NCBI GenBank assembly: GCA_013180625.2
Contig: SNVD02011145.1
Location: 434,001-498,000 of the forward strand
DNA from: Boswellia sacra
Lineage: Eukaryota; Streptophyta; Magnoliopsida; Sapindales; Burseraceae
DNA: 64,000 nucleotides
Reading direction: 5' to 3'
Part shown: one piece after another, positions 46,804-57,103 of the stretch
Layout of the letters: every line of letters begins with the position of its first letter
Numbering within the stretch: position 1 is the first letter of the stretch
Notes under the pieces: model-generated
The model's database searches: none
What the model was told of the DNA's origin: nothing
What the model saw: the letters and a program-made list of their open reading frames with translations, nothing else
Position numbers and translations under genes: made by a program

Positions 46804-47279
46804 TGATGGTTAACATCAGCCCATTGTTTTAGATGAATTGGGACAACCTATAATACCAGCCCATTGATTGAAATTCTAGAAGCCCAATTGATTCAAAGAA
46901 TGAGTGATGGAGAACCCATGACTTCAATTTCCTCTTTTGGGCCTTTCCAACATCTTCCATAATTTCAAGATTGCTTTTGGCTAGGGGGATTTGCTGGACA
47001 ACCTTTACTTAATTTTTGCCTTGTCTTATCTTGTTTGTGTTTTCTTTAGTTAAACTAATGATTTTGTTTTAAACTTGGAGGGTTGTTTTAGGTATTTAAA
47101 CTTGTTTTTATGTATTTTGGATAGTTTTTGGGATGGTTCTTTTATGAAGAAAACTGTTTCTTGAGAAGTCAGTTCGGATTTTGATTTTTTGAATTTGTTT
47201 TTGCATTTTGTTGAATGATATCAACACTCTTTTGTCTATGTGAATCAAATCACGAGCTATTAACGCTTATGCTGCATCA
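46804..47279 (+). repeat. Gypsy 3' LTR
   Basis: TGATGGTTAACATCAGCCC to AACGCTTATGCTGCATCA, 476 bp, followed by TSD CAAAG. Homologous to 40647-41113 and 23223-23606. Confidence 0.88.
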
Positions 47280-47284
47280 CAAAG

Positions 47285-47950
47285 CTATAATGAATCACTT
47301 CGAGCATTTATGGATAGGTATCAACGCGAGTTTGCCCAAGTAGATCAGTTTAATGATAGAAAGGATTGGTCCAAGGAGTTAGAGGTGACCTCCCCTTGGC
47401 ATGAGAATTCTATGTTTATCTCCTACGCTCTAACCAAGAGGAATTAATTAAGGTGTTCAACTACACTGATGCTAAAGAATCTATGAGGTAGACTACCTAG
47501 GGTAAACTCTAACTATTCCTTTCCCTCATCATATGGATAATTATCCATTGGGAAACTGAAAGATAGAACATTGGGGTAAAGATAAATGGTCATCTGCTTA
47601 GCCTTGCCTAAAGCACTAATGACCGTGGGTAGGAGGCAAATCACATCAAAGACAAAGGTCTAGTTAGGAACTACCCCCATTACAGTCCAACCCAAGGAAT
47701 AGAGACAATATTTATAATTTCCATCGAGCCAAATGTCATAACATATCTAATTGATTTGAACTCAATAAATAGGTTGAAAGACTCATCCAAGATGGGAAAC
47801 TCTAAGAGTACCTTTATCACCCATCTGGACCATCAACCCAGGGTGATAAAGGAATAGAACCAATGGAAGTAGTATAACACCATATGCTCAACCATTATAA
47901 GATCGATGGGAGCCTCACCAATGTAATAAGTTTTAAGGGACATTCCATGT
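47285..47950 (+). pseudogene. TAT-type gag, C-terminal part
   Basis: SLRAFMDRYQREFAQVDQF at about 47298 is the gag core continuing from 23222. Near 47720-47815 the residues FHRAKCHN, FELNK and VERLIQDGKL correspond to the usual FHRDHGHDTEDC.. LK..IE.LI..G.L knuckle-like segment, with the Cys lost. Then SKGHSMYS-like text before the repeat array. Many stops. Confidence 0.65.
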
Positions 47951-48059
47951 ACTCAATAAAGATATTACATAAAGAGATTCATTCATTCAGTTTTGGTTTG
48001 TTCACACCTTGTGCTTGCATAATCAGTATTATGCCATAGAAAATGAAGCTAACGCCTAT

Positions 48060-49020
48060 GAAAGACAAACCCATGGCACCCAATCATCCAACACTTAAGC
48101 ACCCAAATTTTTAGGTTGCCAGACATCTAACCCCTATGTGGTTAGGTGTCCAACTCTTTGACACCCATATATCTAAAATATAAGCATCCAACCCTTGGAC
48201 TATCAGACATCTAACCTCAAAACAGTTAGAGGTCCAACCTTTGATGGCCATGCTCCCAATATTTAGGCGTCTGACCCTCGAACCATTAGACATCTAACCT
48301 CCATACAGTTAGGCATCAAACCCTTAATACCCATGCATCTAACATTTAGGTGCCCGACCTTCGGACTGCCATATGTCTAACCCCTATGTGGCTAAGTGTG
48401 AACCCTTAATACCCATATGTCCAACACTTGGACTGATAGACATCTACCCCTTATACGGTTAGGTGTCCAACCCTTGACACCTATACCTCTAACACTTAGG
48501 CATTCGACCCTAGGGCTGTCAGTCGTCTAACCCCTATAAAGTTAGGCATCCAACCCTTGACACTCACGCATCCAACATTTAGGCGTTCGACCCTCGGGGC
48601 TCTAATCATCTAACCTCCATGTGGTTAGGTGTCTAATCCTTCAATGCGTAGGCATCCAACACATAGGCCTTTGCAGGCCATCAGGGGCCTAACCCCTATA
48701 CTGTTAGACATCAAACCTTTAAGCACTCAGGTGTCCACATCTAGACAACCTAGCATCCAACCTTTGGGTACATCCAACCCTTAGATGACAAGATGTCTAA
48801 CCCCTAGGCGGTTAAGGGTCTAGCTTCTTAGCGCCTATGCGTCTAACCCTTAAGTAGCCAAGTGTCTAACACCCAGGTTTCCAAAACCTCAGGTTAGATG
48901 TCCATCTCCCAAGTATCAAAACCGGGTGGGTGTCCAACCTCAAGCATTTAACCAATAAGTGCTTAAGTGTTTAGCACTCAAAGATCCAACGCCCAGCTAT
49001 CCAACACGTTGGCGATTAGG
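48060..49020. repeat. 83-bp tandem repeat array in the TAT-type element
   Basis: About ten diverged monomers, spaced 83-84 bp where regular, start with (A/T)C(A/G)TCTAACCCCTATNNGG at about 48123, 48207, 48290, 48374, 48441, 48524 and 48607, then less regularly to 49020. A typical monomer runs CATCTAACCCCTATGTGG, TTAGGTGTCCAACCCTTGA, CACCCATGCATCTAACA, TTTAGGCGTCCGACCCTCGG. Two half-units both carry TTAGG(T/C)(G/A)TCC.ACCC, hinting at an older shorter repeat of about 40 bp. The fourth unit is about 16 bp shorter. Confidence 0.85.
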
Positions 49021-50424
49021 TGCCCAAGTGTTTAAGTTCATGAACTTCCAAAAATTCTAGGTGTGGAGTGGTCTTCCAATAAATGGACACTTGGATGTGT
49101 AGAGGTGGTTACCTTAAGACTTATATAGGTGCAAAAGAATTTTTTTAAGATCAAAGCAAGGCTACCTAGGTCTCCATTTTCATGCTACAAATGGTTCCTA
49201 GGCCTCCATTTTGCATTTCAAGACCTTATCATGAAGTTTTCTAAAATTTTTAATTTGGTCATTCTCAAATTACTTGGTTGGTTGAATGTCTTAGAAAGTT
49301 GCAATCAGGCCTCTACACTTCAAGAATAGAAAAAAAGCCAGGTACTTCAAAATATTTTTAGTCTGGCCATTGCCCCTCACTTAGTTGCCTCTCTCCTCGC
49401 CTTCCTTATGTAAGGCTCATCCGTCACCTCTAGGAGCTTGCCTCTCTCCTCTCCATCGTGTGTCACCAAGTCACTTCTCCCCTCCCATGCATGCCTTCTA
49501 TACGTAATCAAGTTGAGGCCTTCACCCAACTTCGCGTTCTAATCAAAATGCATGCACCTAGTTCATTTAAATCACTGCTCGCCCCTCTACCCTCTATCAC
49601 ACTCCCAAGTGCGCTCAAGTGGCACTTTAATCACAAACAACCTCAAGCAGTAGCTTGTCTCTAATATGTACAACACTGTACTTGCTGTGTTTTACTGAGG
49701 ATTAATTCTTCCTATTTGCTTAACTATGTTTAAACAAGCATACTGAGTTTCATCTCTATCATTGTGAGCAGCGCTTCCATACTGGCCCAAGCATTTGCAA
49801 CCTTGACATCGATTTTCTAAGCTCATTTCAAAAACTTAGACGACCATATGGGTCATGTCATGGAGACAAGAGTTGGAGAATTCAACAAAGTCGTCAATTG
49901 GGTAATTAACCATGAAAAATTTAGACGACGATAGCTAATCCCTTACTTCTCGACTTAACTACCCATCATCCTTTCAGAGCTGGGTTTGGAAAGTTAGGTA
50001 CGGGTTACAACCGCTTGAACGTTAATCTGGCCTTACTAGGGTCTACTGAGTTCTGAGTTTTAAGTCACTAATGCTATCCTATCTTGATCCTAAGTTTTAT
50101 TATGCACGTAGCTATATTTTACTTGTGTACTATGTATGAGGTGAACAATTTATATACATACACAAGAAAGGGAGGAAAATTGATTACATAGCTATCAAAC
50201 ATGGGGGAATGGGTAATGGATTACAATAATTCAAATAATATTACAATAAATTAAACGTTACCATAAACTAAAGGTGTTCTACATTAATCATTTATCATCA
50301 AACAGAAGCAATAACAATGGCAAGCGTGATTAAACTAAATACTCAAATCGAGCATAGTATTAATCATGTCATCATTAACACTAATTATAACATCATTAAT
50401 CACTAATCATTGCTTAATTAATCA
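49020..50424. other. TAT-type element non-coding body
   Basis: No gene recognised. It holds CT-rich stretches (49350-49480) and AT-rich sequence before the target site CTAAT of the Athila-like insertion. Confidence 0.5.
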
Positions 50425-50429
50425 CTAAT

Positions 50430-51958
50430 TGACACATCCGAAAAAGGATTGTCTCCCAAGTATAGGAGTGTCGAAGTAATAAAACCCGGTGAGACTGGGG
50501 TCGATCCACGAGGAAGGGAATTTAAACGTTACAAATTATAAGCTAAACAAATGTGATATGGATGATTCAAAGAGGTGACATGATAATATCAACAAGTATG
50601 TAAGATGGTAGGTGGTATTACCGACCATTCAAATATAAAACAAAAAGTAAGAGGAGGTAAAACCATCCATGGAAATAGGTGGTATAACCAACCATAGTAA
50701 ATTAAAGAACAATTTCATAAGGTGGTAGAACCTACCATAGTAAATAAAATAAAAAGTTCATAAACAATAGAATAATTAAAATACAAGAGGAATTAACACA
50801 ATAACAATGAAGGCTAAGGTTAGGGGATCCGCCCTTGATATTTCAAATAAGGATAATTAACCCATTTTAGTTATATGAATTATATTTGTTTCATTACCAA
50901 TATTTATACCACTTCTTGTAAATGGGTTCAAGCATCCAATGTGCCAATCACCATATGTCTACAACAAATCAAGGTTCCTAACTAGATTCGTGTCGGTAAG
51001 GAAGAACCATACATCATCTAGAAAGGATCCAAGCATTTGATGTGCCAAGGATTGTCGACAATGGATCAAGACCTCCACTTTACGAGTGGTGTCAAGATTG
51101 ATTAAGAAATTAAATATAAATCATATTGAATAAACATTATAAGATTAAGATTATTAAGCACATATTAAGGGTTAGAGAATCCTTATTCTCATATCAAGGG
51201 TTTCACCCTTTCACCTTAGCAAAAGAGAAATTAGAAGAACATTATAATAGAAAGAAAATAAAATGCAAGAAAAAGGAAATTCATTAATAACATAAACACA
51301 CAAAACACAATACAAGATCCTAGCCAAAGCCAAAATGTTCCAGCCAAGGCCAAGATGCCCTAATGGGTCACAAGGCACCTCTATTTATAGATACATCCAG
51401 GGGCAAACTTGTCAAATTACAAGGGCATAATTGTCAAATATTAGTTGTAAATATCTTTGACAATTGGGATCATTAGGCACTGACTTTGACCATCAATTTT
51501 GACATTGAAATGTTGAGAATTTTAATCTTATGTCTTCATAAAAGTTATAGATATTTCTCTCAGCTTTCTAGAACATATTGATTTGCACAATTTGGATACG
51601 TATTCTGAGAGATACGGTCCAAATACTGAGGCCTGATCAGACTGGGCCGAGACTGTAGATAGGTTCATTTCAAGCCTAATTTTGGTCCACTAAGAGCCCG
51701 AATTTGATGATCCTTGTGAAATGCAATCTTGTAGACAATTGAATCAGATTTCCAAAACATTAAGAATTGCATCATTCTGATCTATAAATAGAGAGTTATG
51801 TCTATTTTATAGAACCTGTAACAAAACCAAAATTAAAAGGAATTAATTCCAAAGATGCAAATGCTACAAATATGCTTAAGTTGAGGAATTTAATGACACT
51901 ATTAATGCAATATGATGAACTAAACTCTTATTAAACATGCATATTTAAGTGTTCATCA
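50430..51958 (-). repeat. Athila-like element 3' LTR
   Basis: On the plus strand TGACACATCCGAAAAAGG to AAGTGTTCATCA. The minus-strand end carries CTCGTGGATCGACCCC, typical of Athila LTRs. It contains palindromic subrepeats at 50609-50745. Confidence 0.93.
50609..50745. repeat. Palindrome-like subrepeats inside the LTR
   Basis: Four related cores at about 50612 (GGTGGTATTACCGACCAT), 50656 (GAGGTAAAACCATCCAT), 50682 (GGTGGTATAACCAACCATAG) and 50721 (GGTGGTAGAACCTACCATAG). Each pairs GGTRGT with ACCNACC. The same block is at about 55750-55885 in the other LTR. It is missing from the family's solo LTR at 59915-61283. Confidence 0.7.
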
Positions 51959-53560
51959 CACCCCCCAACTAGCTTATTGCTAGTCTCTAGCAATTAAAGC
52001 GTTATTATTTAGAAGTGATTTATAGAATTTTACATCCAAGGTGGTCATTATTGCAGTTTCCTTGATTTTATTCAAATAAACAAACTCTCAACCAATTATT
52101 ATTATTTTTTTTTATGACTCATGTATCCTTCAGTCAAGATATCAATAAACCTCCTTTTTGTGCTCAGTCAACACACGACTATGGGGCTTATTAGAAAGAA
52201 GCCATATCGGTTCTAATATTTGTTAAGGCTAACAACTTTAGGTAGGGGGCATTCATTTATTTTATATATATATGTGTTTTTTTTTTAAAGAATGCATCTT
52301 TAACCCATGTAGCGAGCCTTAGGCTAATGGCTCCCAGACCAGTTGGCCTTAGGGCATTAGGTGTTAAGACACCCCTTCAAGCTTAACGACTCGGGTTGCC
52401 AATGCTTTATTTTTGCTTAGAAATTTATGGATAGTGCAATGTTCAATCCCATTAAGCTTTCTCCTTAATCCATGTAGCGAGCTTTGGGCCAATAGCTCCC
52501 AAACCAGTTGGTCTTAGGGTATTAGGTGTTAAGGCACCCCTCGGGCTTAATTGCTCGAATTAAGGAGGCTACGAGACCAAACTTTATCCACAATTGCTAT
52601 TTTTTTCTTCTTTTTTCTTTCTTTTTTTTTGCTTTTTTTTTTTTAACTTTCCCCTTCCTTTGTGTTGTTATCCTAAACAAAACAAAAGAACTCAAATATT
52701 ACAACATTTCATTTTGCCACCCATAATCATGCATCAAGGTATGTGTGTGTGTGTGAAGAAAGGTTCGTGAATACTTGCTTAATGAGTACATAAGCACACA
52801 AATTTTTTTTTATTTAAATGATAAGGTTGTGAGAGTTCATAGATTTGAATAAAATGACAAATTGGTTAGAATGGGTTTCAAGAGTTCAAACTGGCCCTCC
52901 ATACTCTGCCATTCCTAACCCAGAATGTGTCTCAAGAGGATTTGAACTCCTTACACTGCACTCTGAATCTAATTACTAACTCGCTTTTTTTTTTTGCAAG
53001 AAAAAATAAAATTTCAAGACACACTTATGTCTACTATCCTTCCCCCCCAACCAAATGAAACATTGTCCTCAATGTTTAAATGTAGAGAGATAAAGTATAG
53101 GAGACATTACCTGAAGCTTCTGTTATTCAAGAGAGATGACCTGAAAGACTCATAAAATAACATGCTAAAAATAAAATAAAAAAAGATAAGAAATTTAAAA
53201 TTGATGGCACAAATGCATGTGTATAGGTAGTTGTGACTGTGGCTCACATCTTCCTCTGGTTTTACGTCCAGAAACGACTTAAACACCTTCTATGAGTTGG
53301 GGATATGCTTCCCATCCAGTTTTCTTATAAACTGGCAAACAGGGTCGTTTTGAGTCAGATTCCTAAGACTATGAAGAAAATGAGAGAGAAGAAAAGAAAA
53401 TGGATGCAAGGTGAGCAACAGTTTTTAGGGAACTAAAAAAAACCGACTTTAAAAGTCACGGAGTACCGTATTCGCCACTTGACCAAAAAACAAAATGCAA
53501 ACACACAAATAAAATAAAAGCACATAAAATAAAATGAGAACAAACTAGAAATGATAGCAA
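51959..53560 (-). other. Athila-like element non-coding 3' region with duplicated 92-bp block
   Basis: CCATGTAGCGAGCYTTRGGC to GGTGTTAAGRCACCCCT occurs at about 52300-52372 and 52471-52542, about 171 bp apart. A second purine tract (TTGGTTGGGGGGGAAGG, minus, near 53050) lies next to CATTGAGGACAATGTTTC, a string often seen at the pol 3' end of complete relatives. This suggests pol was deleted from an autonomous ancestor. Confidence 0.6.
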
Positions 53561-53563
53561 AAA

Positions 53564-54100
53564 TCAAGAATAAAAATAAAAATATGGCACCGATGGATGA
53601 AATTTGAACAATCGTAAAAAAAAAAGCCAAAAGAGGAATCTCTTCGAAAGTAATTTATCACGGTAAAAAATATGCCATTGAGGTGGTACCTTTCTTTTTC
53701 CTTTATTTGTAAGAAGAGAAGAAATTACCGGTACTTGAATTTGTTTGTCCTTGAGGCATGCATTCTTGAGTGTGGATGTTTCTTCCTGCCTTTGTTCAAA
53801 ACATGGCTCCCAACTCTTAATCTCTTTAACCTGTACAAAATCAAGCAATGAAAATTCTTTAGAAGCAATGGGCACTAGTTGCATATTTACTTCAAATGAA
53901 CTAGTTAACCCAATTTCGAAAGGACTTGAAAAATTCTCATTTTGGATATAGTCTTCCATGTTAATCTTATTAGCTTCCTCACATTCATCATGCTTGAAAA
54001 ATTCATTATTGTAAAAATTTTGGTTGTGTTCCTTTGCATGATGGCATGAGGGCATAAATGATGATTCAATCTCTTCCTTGTTAGGTGTAGGTTTATTCAA
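53564..54100 (-). CDS. Second open frame downstream of gag (unknown function)
   Basis: An open frame of about 178 codons in the +1 frame relative to gag, starting around the gag stop (54093) with no clear ATG of its own. Text includes NFSSPFEIGLTSSFEVNMQL, KEIKSWEPCFEQRQEETST and GKRKVPPQWHIFYRDKLLS, then a hydrophobic end. I recognise no protein domain. The nearness of the two frames could mean a recent single-base change in what was one longer gag, a frameshift site, or splicing. On the minus strand a perfect donor-like CGGTAAGTA lies near 54120 and an acceptor-like TTTTGTACAG near 53832. Confidence 0.5.
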   Translation of the reverse strand: MNKPTPNKEEIESSFMPSCHHAKEHNQNFYNNEFFKHDECEEANKINMEDYIQNENFSSPFEIGLTSSFEVNMQLVPIASKEFSLLDFVQVKEIKSWEPCFEQRQEETSTLKNACLKDKQIQVPVISSLLTNKGKRKVPPQWHIFYRDKLLSKRFLFWLFFLRLFKFHPSVPYFYFYS

Positions 54101-55334
54101 CCTTACCTTCGTGAAGAGTACTTACCGAATCTTCATCTAGATGTTGGCCACTTGGATTACTCACATGTGGATTGATGTAGTTTGGCTCTAGTTGAGATGG
54201 AAACTCACCTTTTTCATGAGTATTGAGTGCAAATTCAAGTATTTCAAGAGCATCATTCAAGTTTGCCATAGTTTGAGCAACTTGACTATTAAAAGCCTCT
54301 TGCTTTGCAATGAATGAATCCAATGTTTCTTCAAGATCCTTATAAGATGCATGATCATGAGATTTTTGAAAATTTTGATATAATTGAAAGGGAGGTTGGT
54401 AAGATTGTGCATGATTATCATTCCTCCAATCAAAATTCAAGTGATTTTTCCATCCAAAATTTTGTGAGTAAGGATTAGGATTTGACCTTTGGAAAGTGTT
54501 TAAAACATTGGTTTGGTCATGGAGACTTTTCCTAAAGGTAGGCACAATTGGGCAATCATCCGTAGGATGATCACTAGAATTACAAGTTTGACAGACAATT
54601 TTTTGCATAGACCACATTTCTAAGTCCTCGACTTTCCTAGCTAGGGATGTAAATTTAACATGTAGATCATGATTCTCCCTAAAGTTATATATGCCTCTAC
54701 TAGATGTTCTTGGTACCTCATAGGTGCCAACATTGTTCCAATTTTGGGCATTTTTCGCTAGTAAGTCTAGGAAATCCATGGCTTCATCAGGGTCTTTATT
54801 TTCAAATTGTCCATTACACATTAATTCTACCATTTGCCTAGCTTGATGTGTAAGACCTTCATAGAAAATTAAAACTAGTTCCCATGTTTCCAAACCATGA
54901 TGAGGACAAGTATTAAGCAATGCTTTATACCTATCCCAACATTGGTAAAAGGTCTCTCCTTGTTTTTGAGTGAAATTGATGATTTGATTTTTGAGAGAAT
55001 TTATTCTATAGGGAGGAAAGAATTCTTTAAGAAATTGTTGTTGCATTTCATCCCATGAGCTAATAGATCTTGACCTAAGATTTTGTAGCCATGTTTTAGC
55101 TTTATCTTTTAAAGAAAAAGGAAAAAGCTTTAATGTAAAGATGTTTATGCTACATTTTAGGTCACAATAGATATTGCAAAAATCTTTAAATTCTCTCAAA
55201 TGCAAAAATGGGTTTTCAACATCTAGGCCATGAAAGTGGGGTAAGAATTGAATGAAATCCGATTCATGGTTGAAATATTTTGCATCATGAGGGAAGACTA
55301 TGCATGATTGTGCATGAGTTCTTATGTAATCCAT
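54093..55334 (-). CDS. Gag polyprotein of the Athila-like gag-only element
   Basis: A single uninterrupted frame of 413 codons from the ATG at 55334, 212 bp after the primer-binding site, to the stop at 54093. The retrotrans_gag domain covers about residues 35-180, with PHFHGLDVENPFLHLREFKD, LFPFSLKDKAKTWLQNL, SWDEMQQQFLKEFFPPYR and ETFYQCWDRYKALLNTCPHH. A knuckle CQTCNSSDHPTDDC at about residues 245-258 has CX2CX4HX4C spacing. The Gln/Asn-rich C-terminal part has QPPFQLYQNFQKS. It would form particles packaging the element RNA. The absence of any stop supports recent activity in trans. The start choice rests on family similarity near the N-terminus. Confidence 0.85.
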   Translation of the reverse strand: MDYIRTHAQSCIVFPHDAKYFNHESDFIQFLPHFHGLDVENPFLHLREFKDFCNIYCDLKCSINIFTLKLFPFSLKDKAKTWLQNLRSRSISSWDEMQQQFLKEFFPPYRINSLKNQIINFTQKQGETFYQCWDRYKALLNTCPHHGLETWELVLIFYEGLTHQARQMVELMCNGQFENKDPDEAMDFLDLLAKNAQNWNNVGTYEVPRTSSRGIYNFRENHDLHVKFTSLARKVEDLEMWSMQKIVCQTCNSSDHPTDDCPIVPTFRKSLHDQTNVLNTFQRSNPNPYSQNFGWKNHLNFDWRNDNHAQSYQPPFQLYQNFQKSHDHASYKDLEETLDSFIAKQEAFNSQVAQTMANLNDALEILEFALNTHEKGEFPSQLEPNYINPHVSNPSGQHLDEDSVSTLHEGKVE

Positions 55335-55545
55335 TAATGTCCTTGGTTGGGTATGAGCATGTTTTCCAAAGAAGATGAGTGGCTACAAACAATTCTACCA
55401 ACTAATGCAAAGAGAAAGAAAAGATGAGCACATGCAAGAAAAATAAAAATAGAAATGGGGAGAGAAAAGAGAAACACACACAAGAAAAATAAAAATAGAA
55501 ATGAGAAAAGAGAATACTTATAATTTTGCACGCCAATTTTTACCT

Positions 55546-55563
55546 TCCCCGGAAACGGCGCCA
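55546..55563 (-). other. Primer-binding site of the Athila-like element
   Basis: TGGCGCCGTTTCCGGGGA on the minus strand, about 6 bp after the LTR end. It resembles the TGGCGCCGTTGCCGGGGA site usual in Athila elements. Confidence 0.8.
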
Positions 55564-55569
55564 AAAACT

Positions 55570-57098
55570 TGACACATCCGAAAAAGGATTGTCTCCCAAG
55601 TATAGGAGTGTCGAAGTAATAAAACCCGGTGAGACCGGGGTCGATCCACGAGGAAGGGAATTTAAGCGTTACAAATTATAAGCTAAACAAATGTGATATG
55701 GATGATTCAAAGAGGTGACATGATAATATCAACAAGTATGTAAGATGGTAGGTGGTATTACCGACCATTCAAATATAAAACAAAAAGTAAGAGGAGGTAA
55801 AACCATCCATGGAAATAGGTGGTATAACCAACCATAGTAAATTAAAGAACAATTTCATAAGGTGGTAGAACCTACCATAGTAAATAAAATAAAAAGTTCA
55901 TAAACAATAGAATAATTAAAATACAAGAGGAATTAACACAATAACAATGAAGGCTAAGGTTAGGGGATCCGCCCTTGATATTTCAAATAAGGATAATTAA
56001 CCCATTTTAGTTATATGAATTATATTTGTTTCATTACCAATATTTATACCACTTCTTGTAAATGGGTTCAAGCATCCAATGTGCCAATCACCATATGTCT
56101 ACAACAAATCAAGGTTCCTAACTAGATTCGTGTCGGTAAGGAAGAACCATACATCATCTAGAAAGGATCCAAGCATTTGATGTGCCAAGGATTGTCGACA
56201 ATGGATCAAGACCTCCACTTTACGAGTGGTGCCAAGATTGATTAAGAAATTAAATATAAATCATATTGAATAAACATTATAAGATTAAGATTATTAAGCA
56301 CATATTAAGGGTTAGAGAATCCTTATTCTCATATCAAGGGTTTCACCCTTTCACCTTAGCAAAAGAGAAATTAGAAGAACATTATAATAGAAAGAAAATA
56401 AAATGCAAGAAAAAGGAAATTCATTAATAACATAAACACACAAAACACAATACAAGATCCTAGCCAAAGCCAAAATGTTCCAGCCAAGGCCAAGATGCCC
56501 TAATGGGTCACAAGGCACCTCTATTTATAGATACATCCAGGGGCAAACTTGTCAAATTACAAGGGCATAATTGTCAAATATTAGTTGTAAATATCTTTGA
56601 CAATTGGGATCATTAGGCACTGACTTTGACCATCAATTTTGACATTGAAATGTTGAGAATTTTAATCACATGTCTTCATGAAAGTTGTAGATATTTCTCT
56701 CAGCTTTCTAGAACATATTGATTTGCACAATTTGGATACGTATTTTGAGAGATAAGGTCCAAATACTGAGGCCTGGTCAGACTGGGCCGAGACTATAGAT
56801 AGGTTCATTTCAAGCCTAATTTTGGTCCACTAAGAGCCCGAATTTGATGATGCTTGTGAAATGCAATCTTGTAGACAATTGAATCAGATTTCCAAAACAT
56901 TAAGAATTGCACCATTCTGATCTATAAATAGAGAGTTATGCCCATTTTACCGAACCTGTAACAAAACCAAAATTAAGAGGAATTAATTCCAAAGATGCAA
57001 ATGCTACAAATATGCTTAAGTTGAGGAATTTAATGACACTATTAATGCAATATGATGAACTAAACTCTTATTAAACATGCATATTTAAGTGTTCATCA
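55570..57098 (-). repeat. Athila-like element 5' LTR
   Basis: Full-length partner of 50430-51958 without gaps by eye. Mismatches cluster in the part corresponding to 51520-51850. Confidence 0.93.
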
Positions 57099-57103
57099 CT
57101 AAT

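Larger units (their letters stand above)
40647..47279 (+). mobile_element. Ty3/gypsy element (chromovirus-like), decayed, in the TAT gag
   Basis: 5' LTR 40647-41113, primer-binding site TGGTATCAGATC at 41116-41127, gag, protease, RT, RNase H, integrase, polypurine tract AAGTGGAGGAGAA (46791-46803) and 3' LTR 46804-47279. The TSD CAAAG is at 40642-40646 and 47280-47284. Integrase after RT shows gypsy. The TAT gag reads straight across the insertion point (ending NQTK, then QSYNESLRAFMDRYQREF). The element contains a solo LTR at 42556-43992. No chromodomain is visible, so the chromovirus label rests on RT and protease resemblance only. Confidence 0.87.
50430..57098 (-). mobile_element. Young gag-only Athila-like LTR element (TR-GAG-like)
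   Basis: Two LTRs of identical length (1,529 bp, 50430-51958 and 55570-57098) differ at about 18 positions by eye. The TSD CTAAT is at 50425-50429 and 57099-57103. The minus-strand primer-binding site TGGCGCCGTTTCCGGGGA (55563-55546) and polypurine tract AGTTGGGGGGTG (about 51969-51959) are intact. The internal 3.6 kb has an open 413-codon gag, a second open frame and non-coding sequence, with no protease, RT or integrase. Such elements must use enzymes supplied in trans. It is the youngest large insertion in the window. Confidence 0.92.

Noticed and set aside
48060..49020. Regular repeats considered as a CRISPR-like array
   Set aside because: Repeats are diverged along the whole 83-bp unit, with no constant repeat plus unique spacers, and the context is a plant retrotransposon.
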